The translations under genes were made by a program, and so were the position numbers. This document shows, in pieces, positions 29,154-40,067 of a stretch of DNA of 64,000 bases; the stretch's first letter is position 1; each line of letters opens with the position of its first letter. The notes below the pieces were generated by a model. It did no database searches. It was not told the DNA's origin and saw only the letters and a list, made by a program, of their open reading frames with translations. Origin of the DNA: Okeania sp. SIO1I7. GTDB lineage: Bacteria; Cyanobacteriota; Cyanobacteriia; Cyanobacteriales; Microcoleaceae. The stretch spans positions 442,873 through 506,872 of the forward strand of contig JAAHGF010000004.1 of NCBI GenBank assembly GCA_010672585.1, given 5' to 3'.

Positions 29154-29227
29154 TCGGGATGACAGGATTTGAACCTGCGACATCCTGCTCCCAAAGCAGG
29201 CGCGCTACCAAGCTGCGCTACATCCCG
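29154..29227 (-). tRNA. tRNA-Pro (anticodon TGG)
   Basis: The reverse complement folds as a cloverleaf: a perfect 7-bp acceptor stem cgggatg/catcccg, D-arm, anticodon loop ctTTGGGAg with TGG, and T-loop ggttcaaat. The 74-nt gene has discriminator A and no encoded CCA. It reads proline codons CCN, mainly CCA/CCG. Confidence 0.95.
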
Positions 29228-29541
29228 GTTGAACTATAAAACTATTATAGCTCAATTTTTACAAGTTGTGCAAAAAAATTCAAAAAAAATTTTACACCAA
29301 ACAAATTTGTCCATATATTAAAGAAATTTTTAGGAACAAAAATTCTTTAATCATTATTTATAGATTTTAGATTTTACAGGAGCATAGCACTAGAAATAAA
29401 CCTTCTTGATGAACTACTAATATATTCTGCATACATTTGAATAAGTTAAAAGTGAGAAAAATGCTGCTGCTAAAAAAATCTAAATTCTAGATTTATTATA
29501 TTAATATTTGGTTAATCATATTTTGATCGAACCAAAAACAG

Positions 29542-30093
29542 CTAATCTGGATACCAGAACATTCCTTTAATTCCCTCTGGGTCAGGAATAAAACCTAAAT
29601 TTTGGTAAAAATCAACAACATGAGGGTCAGCAAATAAGGTAATGTTGCTGATGTCCTCACTACGAAGTTTTTTGATAATGTATTTCATCAATGCTTTCCC
29701 CAAGCCCTTACCTTGGACATCGGGATGAACAACCACATCCCAAAGAGTGGCATTAAAAGCATGGTCCGATGTTGCTCTGGCAAAGCCAATCAGTCTTCGG
29801 TGACTGCCTCGCATCTGCCACATAGAGACAACAAGAAAACTATGTTGAATGGCCTTTTTTACTTTGCGTAATGGGCGACGAGACCAACCAACAGCATTAC
29901 AGAGTTCTTCAAGTTCATATATATCTATGTCTCGATCTGTACTAAAAAATATACGTCCATTACTTCTATTAGGTGAATGAACAGCTTGAGAAGAAGCATT
30001 TCCTTCCCCAATAGTCGTGTATCCCTCATAATCTGGATTTTGAGGGTGAGATGTTGGCTCAGAGCCGCTAAACAAATTTTTCCAAAAACCCAT
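29542..30093 (-). CDS. GNAT N-acetyltransferase (NSI/SNAT-like)
   Basis: 183 residues. The acetyl-CoA-binding loop [20 protein letters not shown] and the [14 protein letters not shown] motif are clear, after a conserved lead of [20 protein letters not shown]. This form closely resembles the plastid NSI/GNAT enzymes and cyanobacterial arylalkylamine (serotonin) N-acetyltransferase-like proteins. The N-terminal 45 residues are low complexity. It diverges from the ACT-like gene at 30167 with a 73-bp shared promoter region, and it has a paralogue at 21610. Confidence 0.88.
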   Translation of the reverse strand: MGFWKNLFSGSEPTSHPQNPDYEGYTTIGEGNASSQAVHSPNRSNGRIFFSTDRDIDIYELEELCNAVGWSRRPLRKVKKAIQHSFLVVSMWQMRGSHRRLIGFARATSDHAFNATLWDVVVHPDVQGKGLGKALMKYIIKKLRSEDISNITLFADPHVVDFYQNLGFIPDPEGIKGMFWYPD

Positions 30094-30166
30094 GCAGGCG
30101 TGGTTAAGTTAGTAGAAGTTGGATGACATTATTAGATAGTATATATCCCGTTCCCTCTCTTCGATT

Positions 30167-30892
30167 ATGGCTCCGGGTTTAAAATCATCAACACTAGAAC
30201 TGCTAAAGCGCTTCAACCGAGCGTTTCCACAGTTTTATGAGCAATTTGTCAGTAGTGATATCCAACTGCAAAATTTGAAGTTAGCATATCAACTGTATAA
30301 AAGTAAACAAGCTGTAATAGAACTCAGGCCAGAAGGCAACAAAAGTGCCCTGCACTTTACCTACCGAAATCAATCATTTTTGCTCAGTGATATTTTTGGG
30401 GTCTTAGCTGCCTATGGACTGACTATTCATAGCCTCAGTCTTTATGGACAAATTTACCCACCGATGTTGGTCTTTATCAAATTAGTAATATCTCGGGGGG
30501 GCAAAGCACTAACAGAGAAAACCTCAGAAAATGTTTGTCGCGCCATTCAAGAATCACTGGCAGGCCGTTTCGAGGTAGAAGAAATGTTAGCTGTAGAATT
30601 TAATCTAGATAGTGGTTTAGAAGAAGTAGCGACAGAATTTTATGTCGATCCTGTATTTCATTTACCAGCACTATTGATTGAAGCAGATAATCAACCAGGT
30701 CTATTCTATAAAGTTATGTATGCCATCTGGCAAGAAGATTTGTTAGTAGTTAATGCCAACCTATTAGTTTGGCGTGGGCGAACTCGTCTGATTCTTTATC
30801 TTTTGGGGCCAAATGAAAGTTTGATTCCAGAATACTTAGGCCAAAAAATTGCTGAAGGTATGCGACAAAGATTGATGGGAGAAAGATACTAA
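30167..30892 (+). CDS. ACT-domain-like conserved cyanobacterial protein
   Basis: 241 residues, no catalytic motif seen. It appears to hold two ACT-like regulatory folds: about 68-125 (FLLSDIFGVLAAYGLTIHSL) and about 168-232 (PALLIEADNQPGLFYKVMYA, then ILYLLGP). The DNQPGLFYKVMYAI segment has the D-x-P-G-L/hydrophobic pattern of ACT domains in GlnD-like uridylyltransferases. A regulatory role through small-molecule binding is inferred. Divergent from a GNAT gene. Confidence 0.65.
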   Translation: MAPGLKSSTLELLKRFNRAFPQFYEQFVSSDIQLQNLKLAYQLYKSKQAVIELRPEGNKSALHFTYRNQSFLLSDIFGVLAAYGLTIHSLSLYGQIYPPMLVFIKLVISRGGKALTEKTSENVCRAIQESLAGRFEVEEMLAVEFNLDSGLEEVATEFYVDPVFHLPALLIEADNQPGLFYKVMYAIWQEDLLVVNANLLVWRGRTRLILYLLGPNESLIPEYLGQKIAEGMRQRLMGERY

Positions 30893-31224
30893 TAATAATT
30901 AATAATTAATAATTAATAATTAATAATTAGGACTTGCTGATTAATTCTCAAAGTATTGATAAATAAGGGATAATTCTTACTCCTACCTCCTGTAAATTCC
31001 CCTAACTCCTGACTCCTACCCTAACTAAAAGACTTTTTCAGCAAACCCTAATTAATAATTACCTCTCCTTGAAAAGAAGAAGATCGAGGCAAAAGGGAAA
31101 ATTTTTCCTTTGATCCAATCCTCTTAATCTATAAGAAGAGGTAATTCTAAATTCTAAATTCTAAATTCTAAATTCTTGAACTGTCTATTGCTATACCTTT
31201 GTCAATTCAGAATAAAATACAAAT
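30893..31224. mobile_element. TTAGGGTTTGCTGA-family MITE-like element
   Basis: Element about 30927-31054 with ends 'ttaggacttgctga' and 'tcagcaaaccctaatt'; the core has 'aattcttactcctacctcct'. It resembles 32567-32834. From 31060 to 31180, 'acctctccttgaaaagaaga' and repeats of 'aattctaa' follow. Confidence 0.65.
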
Positions 31225-32070
31225 ATGGCAACTATAGATATCCAAGGGGTTCCACACGCCTACGAATTGACAAACCCCACTAAATACCCCCATGTACTTA
31301 TTTTTATACATGGCTGGCTCTTAAGCCGTAACTACTGGCAACCTTTAATCCAAAAACTATCACCAGATTACCAATGTTTATCTTACGACTTGCGCGGATT
31401 TGGTGATTCTCAAATTCATTCAACCCAAAAAAAATTAGTTTTCAACTACAGTCCCGCAGCTTATGTAGAAGACCTGACAATATTATTACAGAAACTCAAT
31501 ATATCTAGTGCCTGGCTCATTGGCCACTCTTTAGGAGGCACCATTGCTTTATTAGGAGCGAATAAAATGCTCGATATTATCAAAGCAGTGGTCTGTATCA
31601 ACTCTGGTGGTGGAATTTACATTAAAGAAGAATTTGAACAATTTAGGTTTGCAGGGGCACAAATTATCAAATTTCGTCCTAGTTGGCTATCTTATTTACC
31701 TCTGATAGACTTAATGTTCACAAGAACTCAGGTGGCAATACCAATCTCTCGTAAATGGGGACGACAACGAATAACTGATTTTGTTGGAGCATCTTACGAA
31801 GCAGCTCTAGGGACATTGTTAGACTCCACGACAGAATCAGAAGTTAATCGCCTGCCATTGATAGTATCAAAATTGAATCAACCTGTTTATTTTATTGCTG
31901 GAGCAAAAGACCAAATAATGGCTCCTAAATATGTACAACATTTAGCTAGTTTTCACTGGATGTTTCAAGGCCACGGTGGAAATGTCCTAGAAATTCCTGA
32001 GTGTGGTCATCTCGCAATGTTAGAAAAGCCTAATGCTGTGGCTGACCATATCCGAAGTCTTTTACAATGA
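31225..32070 (+). CDS. alpha/beta hydrolase
   Basis: 281 residues. All elements of the serine hydrolase triad are visible: oxyanion FIHGWLLSRNYW, nucleophile elbow GHSLGG (Ser near 104), acid GAKDQIMAP (near 235) and histidine in PECGHLAMLEKP (near 265). A lid domain spans about 135-210. Substrate unknown; epoxide hydrolase- or esterase-like members share this layout. The stop codon abuts an inverted-repeat element end ('ttggggtttgctgaaaaag'), so the last residues (SLLQ) may have been altered. Confidence 0.85.
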   Translation: MATIDIQGVPHAYELTNPTKYPHVLIFIHGWLLSRNYWQPLIQKLSPDYQCLSYDLRGFGDSQIHSTQKKLVFNYSPAAYVEDLTILLQKLNISSAWLIGHSLGGTIALLGANKMLDIIKAVVCINSGGGIYIKEEFEQFRFAGAQIIKFRPSWLSYLPLIDLMFTRTQVAIPISRKWGRQRITDFVGASYEAALGTLLDSTTESEVNRLPLIVSKLNQPVYFIAGAKDQIMAPKYVQHLASFHWMFQGHGGNVLEIPECGHLAMLEKPNAVADHIRSLLQ

Positions 32071-32990
<920 letters not shown>

Positions 32991-33509
32991 TTAATGAATC
33001 CTATCATTTTTTTTTACTTCCTCAAGATGAAGTCCAAGAATTACAATATCTCGCTTCATACCATCTAAACTAGCCACTTTTGGTAAATAACCCCAACGTT
33101 GAAAGCCAAACTTATCAAATAACTTTAAACTAGGCTGGTTATGAGCAAATATAAAACCCAGTAAAGTATTAATTCCTAAATTAGGACTGTACAAAATTGC
33201 CTCTGAAAGTAATTTTTTCCCTATTCCTTGACCTTTATATTCAGGAGCAATATATATGCTAACTTCTGCTGTGGCTTTGTATGCAGCTGTGCCATAAAAA
33301 GACTGAAAACTCAGCCACCCAACAATTTTTTCATCTAATTCCATAACCCAAATTGGACGACTATCAGGTGGGTGTTTCTGATACCAATGAATACGACTTT
33401 CAACCGATATACATTCTATATCTCCAGTAGCAATACGACTAGGAATTGAAGCGTTATAAATTTCTACAATTACAGCTAAATCTTTTTCTTCAGCGTTTCT
33501 AATTTTCAT
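32991..33509 (-). CDS. phosphinothricin N-acetyltransferase-like GNAT
   Basis: 172 residues from ATG 33509, chosen over an upstream in-frame start at 33560 because MKIRNAEEKDLAVIVEIYN is the family N-terminus. PAT-type motifs follow: YNASIPSRIATGDIE, the acetyl-CoA loop VSIYIAPEYKGQGIGKKLL, NQPSLKLFDKFGF and the G-Y-L-P-V-A segment. Such enzymes acetylate methionine-sulfone-, phosphinothricin- or other amino-acid-like substrates. Alone, with repeats on both sides. Confidence 0.87.
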   Translation of the reverse strand: MKIRNAEEKDLAVIVEIYNASIPSRIATGDIECISVESRIHWYQKHPPDSRPIWVMELDEKIVGWLSFQSFYGTAAYKATAEVSIYIAPEYKGQGIGKKLLSEAILYSPNLGINTLLGFIFAHNQPSLKLFDKFGFQRWGYLPKVASLDGMKRDIVILGLHLEEVKKNDRIH

Positions 33510-34173
33510 TACTGATGTAGTAGTCTTAATTTTAAATTGTGCAGAAAATAGGTTCAACAATTAATAATTAATAATTAATAATTAATAATTAGGGCTTGCG
33601 CTCATAAAGCTAAAATTCAGGATAGCTAAGTTCATTCATGGATAATTGATAATGAAAAGTATCTAATACCGATTTGAAAAAAGAATGCTACAAAAAGGTA
33701 GATATTGATCGGATATGCTTAAAAATAGCTTCTCCAGTTCATTTAAGATAGTTATCTCTATCTTTTTTCCATTTTTTTCAATATTTACCTCTTCTTCCTT
33801 CTTCCCTCTTCTTTCTTTCGTACGGACTATGCAACGTCCCTACCATTTGTAACAAATATTTATCAAATTGGTATAATTATCAATTACCAATTATTCATTG
33901 GTAATGAGAGAACTTTTACCTAGATTCGATTAATTATTAACTATCAATTATTCATTGTAATAGAGCTTTTTATATTCAATTTATCTCCTAGTTATTAGCT
34001 CTTATAGGCCTCAAAATACTGAAATTTTCTTGAATTTCAGTAGAAAATTTCTTCACATAAAAATGGCTGAAACCGTTGCCTGTTTCCCCTCAAATCGACC
34101 CGTCCCCACGTCCCCGCGTCTCCGCATCCCCGTGTCATACTTGTTACAGCTCACTATTCCCTATTCCCTAGCG
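33510..34173. mobile_element. gene-free region with an AATACCGATTTGA element
   Basis: 'taataccgatttga' (about 33664) and 'tcaaattggtata' (about 33861) are imperfect inverted ends around about 210 bp. Short runs of 'attaataatt' and 'gtccccacgtccccgcgtct' type repeats surround it. No gene. Confidence 0.5.
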
Positions 34174-35232
34174 CTACGCGCTATACAACTCCATCACATC
34201 TTTTATCGCCATTCGAGAACTAGCTCCTAAGTTCAAAGATGAAATTTGGCCTCGACTCAGATGGTCAGCCGCCGCACAACCAATCATAGCCGCATTATCT
34301 GTACAAAATTTGAGGGGAGGAAATAATACCTGCAAATTATTCTTACTTGCTGCTCTACTTAAGTGCCATCGCAAACCACTATTTGCAGCGACACCTCCAC
34401 CAATAGCAATTGTATTTAATCCATAATCTAGCGCACAGGCGATCGCTCTTTTTGTTAATCCTTTCGCTACAGTTTCTTGAAAGCTAGCCGCAATGTCCTT
34501 AGTTATTGAAGACTCAGGTAATAATTCATGGCCTTCTGTTTCCAATTTTTGAATTAATCGCAACACAGCAGTTTTTAGTCCACTGAAACTACAATCATAA
34601 GGGTGATAGCCACCCTCCGGTAAAGAAATTTTCCCTTCCGGTAGAGAAAAAGCCGATTTATTGCCCTCTGCTGCTAACTTATCAATTACAGGACCTCCCG
34701 GATAGCCAAGTTTCAATAATCTAGCCACCTTATCAAAAGCTTCTCCTGCAGCATCATCCCTTGTTTGGCCTAATGTTTCATACACACCACAATCTTTGAC
34801 ATAAATTAAACTTGTATGGCCTCCAGAAACCAACAAACAGAGAAAAGGTGGTTTTAATTCTGGTTGACTAAGATAAGTCGCGTAAATATGACCTTCTAAA
34901 TGATGCACTCCCACAAATGGCTTTTCATGGACAATAGCCAAAGTTTTCGCTGCCGTTATTCCCACTAACAAAGCACCAACCAAACCAGGGGTGCAAGTAG
35001 CTCCAATACCATCAATATCTGGCCAATCCAAATCTACCTCTGTAAAAGCCTGAGCGATCGCCTGATTGATTATTTCTAAATGTTGCCGTGAAGCTATTTC
35101 TGGCACCACACCTCCATAAAAACTGTGAATATTAATTTGTGACTTTACGATATTACTTAAAACTTGACGATTCTTAACAATTGCCACAGACGTTTCATCA
35201 CAACTTGTTTCTATAGCTAAAATAGTTGTCAT
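34174..35232 (-). CDS. tsaD: tRNA N6-adenosine threonylcarbamoyltransferase TsaD
   Basis: 352 residues, normal length. It transfers the threonylcarbamoyl group from TC-AMP to A37 of ANN-decoding tRNAs. ASKHA fold: N-terminal ILAIETSCDETSVAIV, SRQHLEIINQAI, the metal-binding pair in HHLEGHIYATYL, LVSGGHTSLIYV and GYPGGPVIDKLA, with the third metal ligand in FCTDNAAMIG. It works with TsaC (23253) and the TsaB/TsaE proteins, which are not in the window. The divergent neighbour is psaF, an arrangement I recall as recurrent in cyanobacteria. Confidence 0.96.
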   Translation of the reverse strand: MTTILAIETSCDETSVAIVKNRQVLSNIVKSQINIHSFYGGVVPEIASRQHLEIINQAIAQAFTEVDLDWPDIDGIGATCTPGLVGALLVGITAAKTLAIVHEKPFVGVHHLEGHIYATYLSQPELKPPFLCLLVSGGHTSLIYVKDCGVYETLGQTRDDAAGEAFDKVARLLKLGYPGGPVIDKLAAEGNKSAFSLPEGKISLPEGGYHPYDCSFSGLKTAVLRLIQKLETEGHELLPESSITKDIAASFQETVAKGLTKRAIACALDYGLNTIAIGGGVAANSGLRWHLSRAASKNNLQVLFPPLKFCTDNAAMIGCAAADHLSRGQISSLNLGASSRMAIKDVMELYSA

Positions 35233-35374
35233 TGACTGATAAATTTATAAAAATAGCTTGATTACTGTCAGCTTCAAATTTATCATTTCCATTAAGAAAA
35301 TCTCTACTTCAGCTTAAATTAGCTACAGAAGTATGGGTAATTGTCAACACTTTGTAATAAAAGGAAACAATTTT

Positions 35375-35863
35375 ATGAGACGATTGTTGGCTTTAGTTTT
35401 AGCCATAAGTCTTTGGGCAACTGGTGCATCAGCAGCATCAGCATACAACTTAGTGCCATGTTCAGAATCACCTGCTTTTCAGGCACGAGCTGAATATGCT
35501 CGCCCTACTACCGCCGATCCAGAATCTGGTAAGAAACGATTTGAACGTTATTCACAAGCACTTTGTGGAGAAGACGGACTACCTCATTTAATAGTAGATG
35601 GTAGTCTGGATCGTGCTGGAGATTTCCTCATTCCTAGCATCTTATTCTTGTATATTACAGGTTGGATTGGTTGGGCTGGCCGTTCCTATCTACAAGCAAT
35701 CAAATCTGGTAAGAATCCAGAGGAAAAAGAGATTGTTATCGACGTTCCTTTAGCAATCCAAAAAATGCTAGGTGCAGCTCTATGGCCAATGTTGGCATTA
35801 GGAGAATTTACCTCTGGTAAAATGTTTGCTGAAGAAAACGAAATTACTGTTTCCCCACGCTAA
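35375..35863 (+). CDS. psaF: photosystem I subunit III (PsaF)
   Basis: 162 residues from ATG 35375, preferred over the upstream in-frame ATG at 35333 because the signal peptide ([20 protein letters not shown]) begins there. The mature protein starts with [12 protein letters not shown], contains the lumenal [22 protein letters not shown] region with two cysteines, then a membrane helix (about 95-120, [19 protein letters not shown]). PsaF sits on the lumenal side of photosystem I and helps dock plastocyanin or cytochrome c6. psaJ follows 146 bp downstream, as expected for the psaFJ operon. Confidence 0.97.
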   Translation: MRRLLALVLAISLWATGASAASAYNLVPCSESPAFQARAEYARPTTADPESGKKRFERYSQALCGEDGLPHLIVDGSLDRAGDFLIPSILFLYITGWIGWAGRSYLQAIKSGKNPEEKEIVIDVPLAIQKMLGAALWPMLALGEFTSGKMFAEENEITVSPR

Positions 35864-36009
35864 AACATCAACGAAGGGATTAAGAAAAACTAAGTAATTG
35901 TAATTAGTATAAAAACACTAATTACTAACTGCCAAAAGTTCCAAAACAATGTTTTTTAACATTGTCTAAACAATACCTGATTTGACAATCAGTTTTAGGA
36001 GAAATATTC

Positions 36010-36135
36010 ATGCAAGACCTACTTAAGTATCTATCAACAGCCCCAGTTTTGGCTGCAGCCTGGATGATTATCACAGCCGGAATTTTAATTGAGTTTAATC
36101 GTTTTTTCCCAGACTTACTTTTCCACCCAATGTAA
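36010..36135 (+). CDS. psaJ: photosystem I subunit IX (PsaJ)
   Basis: A 41-residue single-helix protein: [18 protein letters not shown], the helix, then [13 protein letters not shown] and a terminal Met. The start, hydrophobic helix (about 12-32) and C-terminal FNRFFPDLL are characteristic of PsaJ. It stabilises PsaF in photosystem I. 'ttaggagaaatattc' before the ATG gives a good ribosome binding site. It directly follows psaF. Confidence 0.96.
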   Translation: MQDLLKYLSTAPVLAAAWMIITAGILIEFNRFFPDLLFHPM

Positions 36136-36574
36136 AAGCAAAAAAATTAACTCAGATTTTTCTGGATTAATCTAAAAGTCTCAAACAAAATGTAGATTAA
36201 ATTCTGAATCAATAATCAGACAAAAAATAGTGGTTAATTCAGAAATCAAAATACTAGACTAATAGTCCGTCAAGCAAAAAATGATGAGTATGTTGAGTAT
36301 CAAAGCCTTATAAATAAGTGTTATTGAGAAATAGTAACTTATTAAATATAACTTGATAGACTACTACAGTTGAGAATATGATTTCTGAAACCACTTTAAA
36401 ATTTAGCTATTACCAACTCAGTAATCATTTTGAATAAAAAAGGAACTTAAGCTGAAGATTGATAAATAAGGGTGAGAAAAATTGGTAAACAACTACCTTT
36501 ATATCGGCGAATTTGGTATAAATAATAAGGCAAACATTAAAAAGTTCCAACATAATAGCTGAAAAACTGAGTTA
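36136..36574. other. gene-free spacer after psaJ
   Basis: AT-rich, no repeat family, hairpin terminator or small gene recognised. The promoter of the amidase gene presumably lies near its 3' end. Confidence 0.5.
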
Positions 36575-37387
36575 ATGAAATCCTATCTCGCAGCAGCAAT
36601 ATCAATGACAAGTGTGCCTGACTTGTCAAAAAATCTAGTACAGGCAGAAGAATTAATAGACTTAGCAGTCCGTCAAGGTGCAGAGTTAGTTACCTTACCC
36701 GAAAATTTCCCCTTTTTGGGTGAAGAAAAAGAAAAAATGGCCAAAGCAGAAGCGATCGCTACAGAGAGTGAAAAATTTCTCAAAACAACGGCTCAAAAAT
36801 TCCAAATCACAATTCTAGGAGGTGGGTATCCAGTACCTACAAAAGATGGCAAAGTTTATAACGTTGCATCCCTAATCACTCCTAATGGCCAAGAAGTAGC
36901 AAGGTATGAAAAAGCACATTTATTTGACGTTAACTTACCTGACGGTAACACTTACCGAGAATCAAATACCGTCAAAGCAGGAGTCAAATTACCTTCAGTC
37001 TATTCATCAAAAGATTATGGAAATTTAGGCATATCAGTATGCTATGATGTAAGGTTCCCTGAACTATATAGATATCTCTCAAATGCCGGGGCTGAAGTCC
37101 TATTCGTACCAGCGGCCTTCACTGCATATACAGGAAAAGACCACTGGCAAGTATTACTCCAAGCACGGGCAATAGAAAATACCTGTTATATCATTGCTCC
37201 AGCTCAAACAGGGAAGCACTATGGCAGAAGACAAACTCATGGCCATGCAATGATAGTTGACCCTTGGGGTTTGATTTTGGCAGATACTGAGGATAAACCA
37301 GGAGTAGCGATCGCAGAAATTAACCCATCAAGATTAGAACAAGTTCGTAGACAAATGCCATCCCTAAAACATAGGGTATTTAATTAA
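36575..37387 (+). CDS. nitrilase-superfamily carbon-nitrogen hydrolase (Nit1/Nit2-like amidase)
   Basis: 270 residues. The Glu-Lys-Cys triad is complete: LPENFPFLG (Glu near 42), RYEKAHLFDVNLP (Lys near 110) and SVCYDVRFPELYR (Cys near 156). The length and the CYDVRFPELYR form match the Nit1/Nit2 branch, which includes deaminated-glutathione amidase; omega-amidase activity is an alternative. Cytosolic. No operon partner; a spacer with an insertion-end repeat follows. Confidence 0.88.
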   Translation: MKSYLAAAISMTSVPDLSKNLVQAEELIDLAVRQGAELVTLPENFPFLGEEKEKMAKAEAIATESEKFLKTTAQKFQITILGGGYPVPTKDGKVYNVASLITPNGQEVARYEKAHLFDVNLPDGNTYRESNTVKAGVKLPSVYSSKDYGNLGISVCYDVRFPELYRYLSNAGAEVLFVPAAFTAYTGKDHWQVLLQARAIENTCYIIAPAQTGKHYGRRQTHGHAMIVDPWGLILADTEDKPGVAIAEINPSRLEQVRRQMPSLKHRVFN

Positions 37388-37708
37388 CACCATCGCCTGA
37401 TGTTCAATAATTAATAGATATCTCCAGAAAAGAAGGAATAGATAACGGGGAGCAGGGAGAAATAATTGATAATTTATGGATAATAACTGATTTTATTTTT
37501 GATTTTTGGTTTTCCCATGCGACGCTCCCCTTCGGGAGAGCGCGGGTCTTCAACCAACGTTGAGATAAACCTGTTGATCTTCTCTCCTTCTAACTTCAAA
37601 TTAGATATCTTTTATATATACTCACCAAAAAATATTTTTATCACAAAAGATTAGCACTCTGTGCCTAAAGTCCTGTTACATTAAGTCAAGATGATTTAGA
37701 AAAACTTA
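37388..37708. repeat. spacer with inverted copy of the 24801-24864 repeat
   Basis: 37506-37567 is the reverse complement, nearly exact, of 24801-24864. The flanks show no tnpB remains here. No gene. Confidence 0.7.
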
Positions 37709-39127
37709 ATGTTTAGTTCAATGGCAGGGTTTAATTTTTTGAATGAATCTTTCCTATTTACTTTATCCGGCAAATTTCAGCCGATACTAGCTACAGCAAC
37801 AGAAACAGAAGTAGAACCAGCAATGGTAGTTGCAGGAGTGCTGTTGAGTCTAGTGGCAATTTATATAGCAAGTAAAGCAGGGGGCGAATTTTTTAACTGG
37901 CTAGGTTTTCCACCAGTATTAGGAGAACTGGTAGGGGGTGTAGTTATAGGTATTTCTGCCCTCAACCTGGTAATCTTTCCAGAAAGTGGAGCAGATAGTT
38001 CCACATCGGTAATTATCAGTATTTTAGAAGCAACAGCAGGTTTAGCCCCTGAAGCTGCCGAAGCTACATTTCAAGTCCAAAGTGAAGTCCTCGAAGTTCT
38101 ATCCGAACTGGGGGTCATCATTTTGTTATTTGAAATTGGCCTAGAGTCCAATATTAGAGACTTAATGCAAGTGGGTATTCAGTCCCTAATTGTCGCAATT
38201 GTGGGAGTAACATTACCATTTGTCGCTGGTACAGCAGGAATGATGATGATATTCCATGTCTCAGCAGTACCAGCAATTTTTGCAGGAGCAGCTCTTACAG
38301 CAACCAGTATTGGCATTACTTCCAGGGTACTAGCAGAAATTAACCGCCTCAATACCCAAGAAGGTCAAATTATTTTGGGTGCTGCTGTGATAGATGATGT
38401 TTTGGGTATTATTATCCTGGCAGTAGTAGCAAGTTTAGCCAAAACAGGCGAAGTCGATGTAGTCAACGCTGTCTATCTGATAGTTAGTGCCAGCGTATTT
38501 TTGGTGGGTGCAATATTGCTTGGTCGTTTCTTTAATGACACCTTTGTTTTCTTTGGTGAAAAATTTAAAACTCGTGGACGAGCAGTTATTCCAGCTTTAA
38601 CGATCGCCTTATTTATGTCCTACATTGGTACAGCGATCCATTTGGAAGCAATATTGGGAGCTTTCGCGGCCGGATTAGTTTTAGATAACTTAGATCAAAC
38701 AGAAATAGGTAGAGAATTAGAAGAACTAATTCGTCCTATTTCTGATGTCGTCGTTCCCATTTTCTTCGTCACAGTAGGGACAAAAACCAATCTTGGAGTT
38801 CTCAACCCAGCTATTCCTACTAACCGTGAAGGTTTAGTTATTGCAATCTTCTTAATAGTTGTTGCTATTGTGGGTAAAGTTGCCTGCGGTTTTAGTGTCT
38901 TTGGTTTAGATAACATTAATCGTTTAGCTGTTGGTGTTGGTATGGTGCCACGGGGTGAAGTTGGTCTGGTTTTTGCTTCAGTGGGATCTGCTAGTGGCGC
39001 TTTATCTCCTGCTTTGGATGTAGCAATTATTCTCATGGTTATTATTACAACATTCTTAGCACCGCCATTACTGCGAGTAGTTTTCGGAGAAGGAGAAGCA
39101 GAAGAAGTAACTGAAACTTCTGGGTAG
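37709..39127 (+). CDS. cation:proton antiporter, CPA2 family (NhaS3-like)
   Basis: 472 residues, about 12-13 membrane helices. The ion-binding Asp-Asp motif is in AAVIDDVLGIIILAVVASLA (near 235); other signatures are FPPVLGELVGGVVIG, LFEIGLESNIRDL, FAAGLVLDNLDQTEIGRELE and GMVPRGEVGLVFASVG. Two acidic residues imply electrogenic Na+ or K+/H+ exchange. Synechocystis NhaS3, a thylakoid Na+(K+)/H+ antiporter, is the nearest named protein I recall. No KTN nucleotide-binding domain is fused. A second ATG (37721) is possible. Monocistronic. Confidence 0.88.
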   Translation: MFSSMAGFNFLNESFLFTLSGKFQPILATATETEVEPAMVVAGVLLSLVAIYIASKAGGEFFNWLGFPPVLGELVGGVVIGISALNLVIFPESGADSSTSVIISILEATAGLAPEAAEATFQVQSEVLEVLSELGVIILLFEIGLESNIRDLMQVGIQSLIVAIVGVTLPFVAGTAGMMMIFHVSAVPAIFAGAALTATSIGITSRVLAEINRLNTQEGQIILGAAVIDDVLGIIILAVVASLAKTGEVDVVNAVYLIVSASVFLVGAILLGRFFNDTFVFFGEKFKTRGRAVIPALTIALFMSYIGTAIHLEAILGAFAAGLVLDNLDQTEIGRELEELIRPISDVVVPIFFVTVGTKTNLGVLNPAIPTNREGLVIAIFLIVVAIVGKVACGFSVFGLDNINRLAVGVGMVPRGEVGLVFASVGSASGALSPALDVAIILMVIITTFLAPPLLRVVFGEGEAEEVTETSG

Positions 39128-39662
39128 TTATTTGCAAAAGGTTGATTTTTAGATGGTTCTTCTATAGAACCCACGATATATCTATTTAAAGATAGGCAGT
39201 AGGGGAGTGAGGGAGTAGGGGAGTGGGGGAGGGGAGATGGGAGCAAATTTCAACCTTTTTTCCCTATTCTCGTTTTTGAGAGCTATCTATTTATAGAACC
39301 CCCGATCGTAATCTTTGTCGGCGATTGAGTTTTTTTTGCCAGTCCTCAGTCCTCAGAAGTTAGAGGGAAGGGATAAAGGAAAAAGCGGATGCGACCCCGC
39401 GCCCTTCGGATTCGGCAGTTGCGTGACTGTCGGGGGACCTGCAAGGGCGCACTGCACTCACCGTCGCACGGCGCAAGCGGTCAGACCCCCGCGTTAGCGG
39501 AGCGGCTCTGTCAAGAGCTGGTTTCCTCGCCATGGGAATGCTGACCAAGAGAGGGAACACCCACCAAGCAGGTAGAAAAATTCTTCCCAACTCCCCAACT
39601 CCCCCTCCCCCAATCCCCCAATCCCCCCATCTGGCCATCTCCCCCTCTGTTTTTAAATAGAT

Positions 39663-39734
39663 CCGTTTAGGGGTTTTGAAGCTGACAGAGATTTTAATGC
39701 TGCTGTCAACTTGAAAAACTATGTGTATAAGTAG
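39663..39734 (+). pseudogene. IS200/IS605 TnpB C-terminal fragment
   Basis: The frame reads PFRGFEADRDFNAAVNLKNY followed by VYK and a stop. D-R-D-x-N-A-A-x-N-L is the third RuvC-like motif of TnpB. A stop lies just upstream and the body of the gene is missing. The following 39735-39870 likely belongs to the element's 3' part. Confidence 0.75.
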
Positions 39735-39888
39735 CTTGAGAACAAGAGCGAGTTTAAGCCTGTGGAGAGAATAAGTTACAGACTACGGTCAGTGGTTCTC
39801 ACAGAAGCAGGAAGCTAGCTCCAAAACCCTATTAGGTAAGTTTGGGTAAGTTTAGTAGAACGGTTCTATATAGATGTATAGACAAGTA

Positions 39889-40067
39889 ATATCATGTCCG
39901 GAGAAGAGCGTGATCAAAAACTTTCTCCTTCAACTCCAGTTCTTCTTCTTCCTTCCCTTTTTCCTCCTGACTCCTGACTTCCCCTCCACGGTCGGGGCCC
40001 GCGGGTGGGTTGACTCCTGAGGACTCCGTCGTTATTTATTTATAACTGTTCAACCGGACATGATATA
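39889..40067. mobile_element. complete ATATCATGTCCGG-family MITE-like element
   Basis: Perfect terminal inverted repeats atatcatgtccgg (39890-39902) and ccggacatgatat around about 150 bp of pyrimidine-rich core that matches 16191-16359 ('aaaaactttctcctt', 'tcctcctgactcctgac', 'ttatttataa'). No coding capacity. Confidence 0.75.

Noticed and set aside
34030-34230. 66-residue plus-strand frame near tsaD
   Set aside because: Overlaps the 3' end of tsaD antisense and translates repeat-like 'tccccgcg' text.
39315-39640. Frames in the GC-rich block as a gene
   Set aside because: Frames on both strands are equally open, no family resemblance, and the sequence looks like insertion-element or repeat debris.
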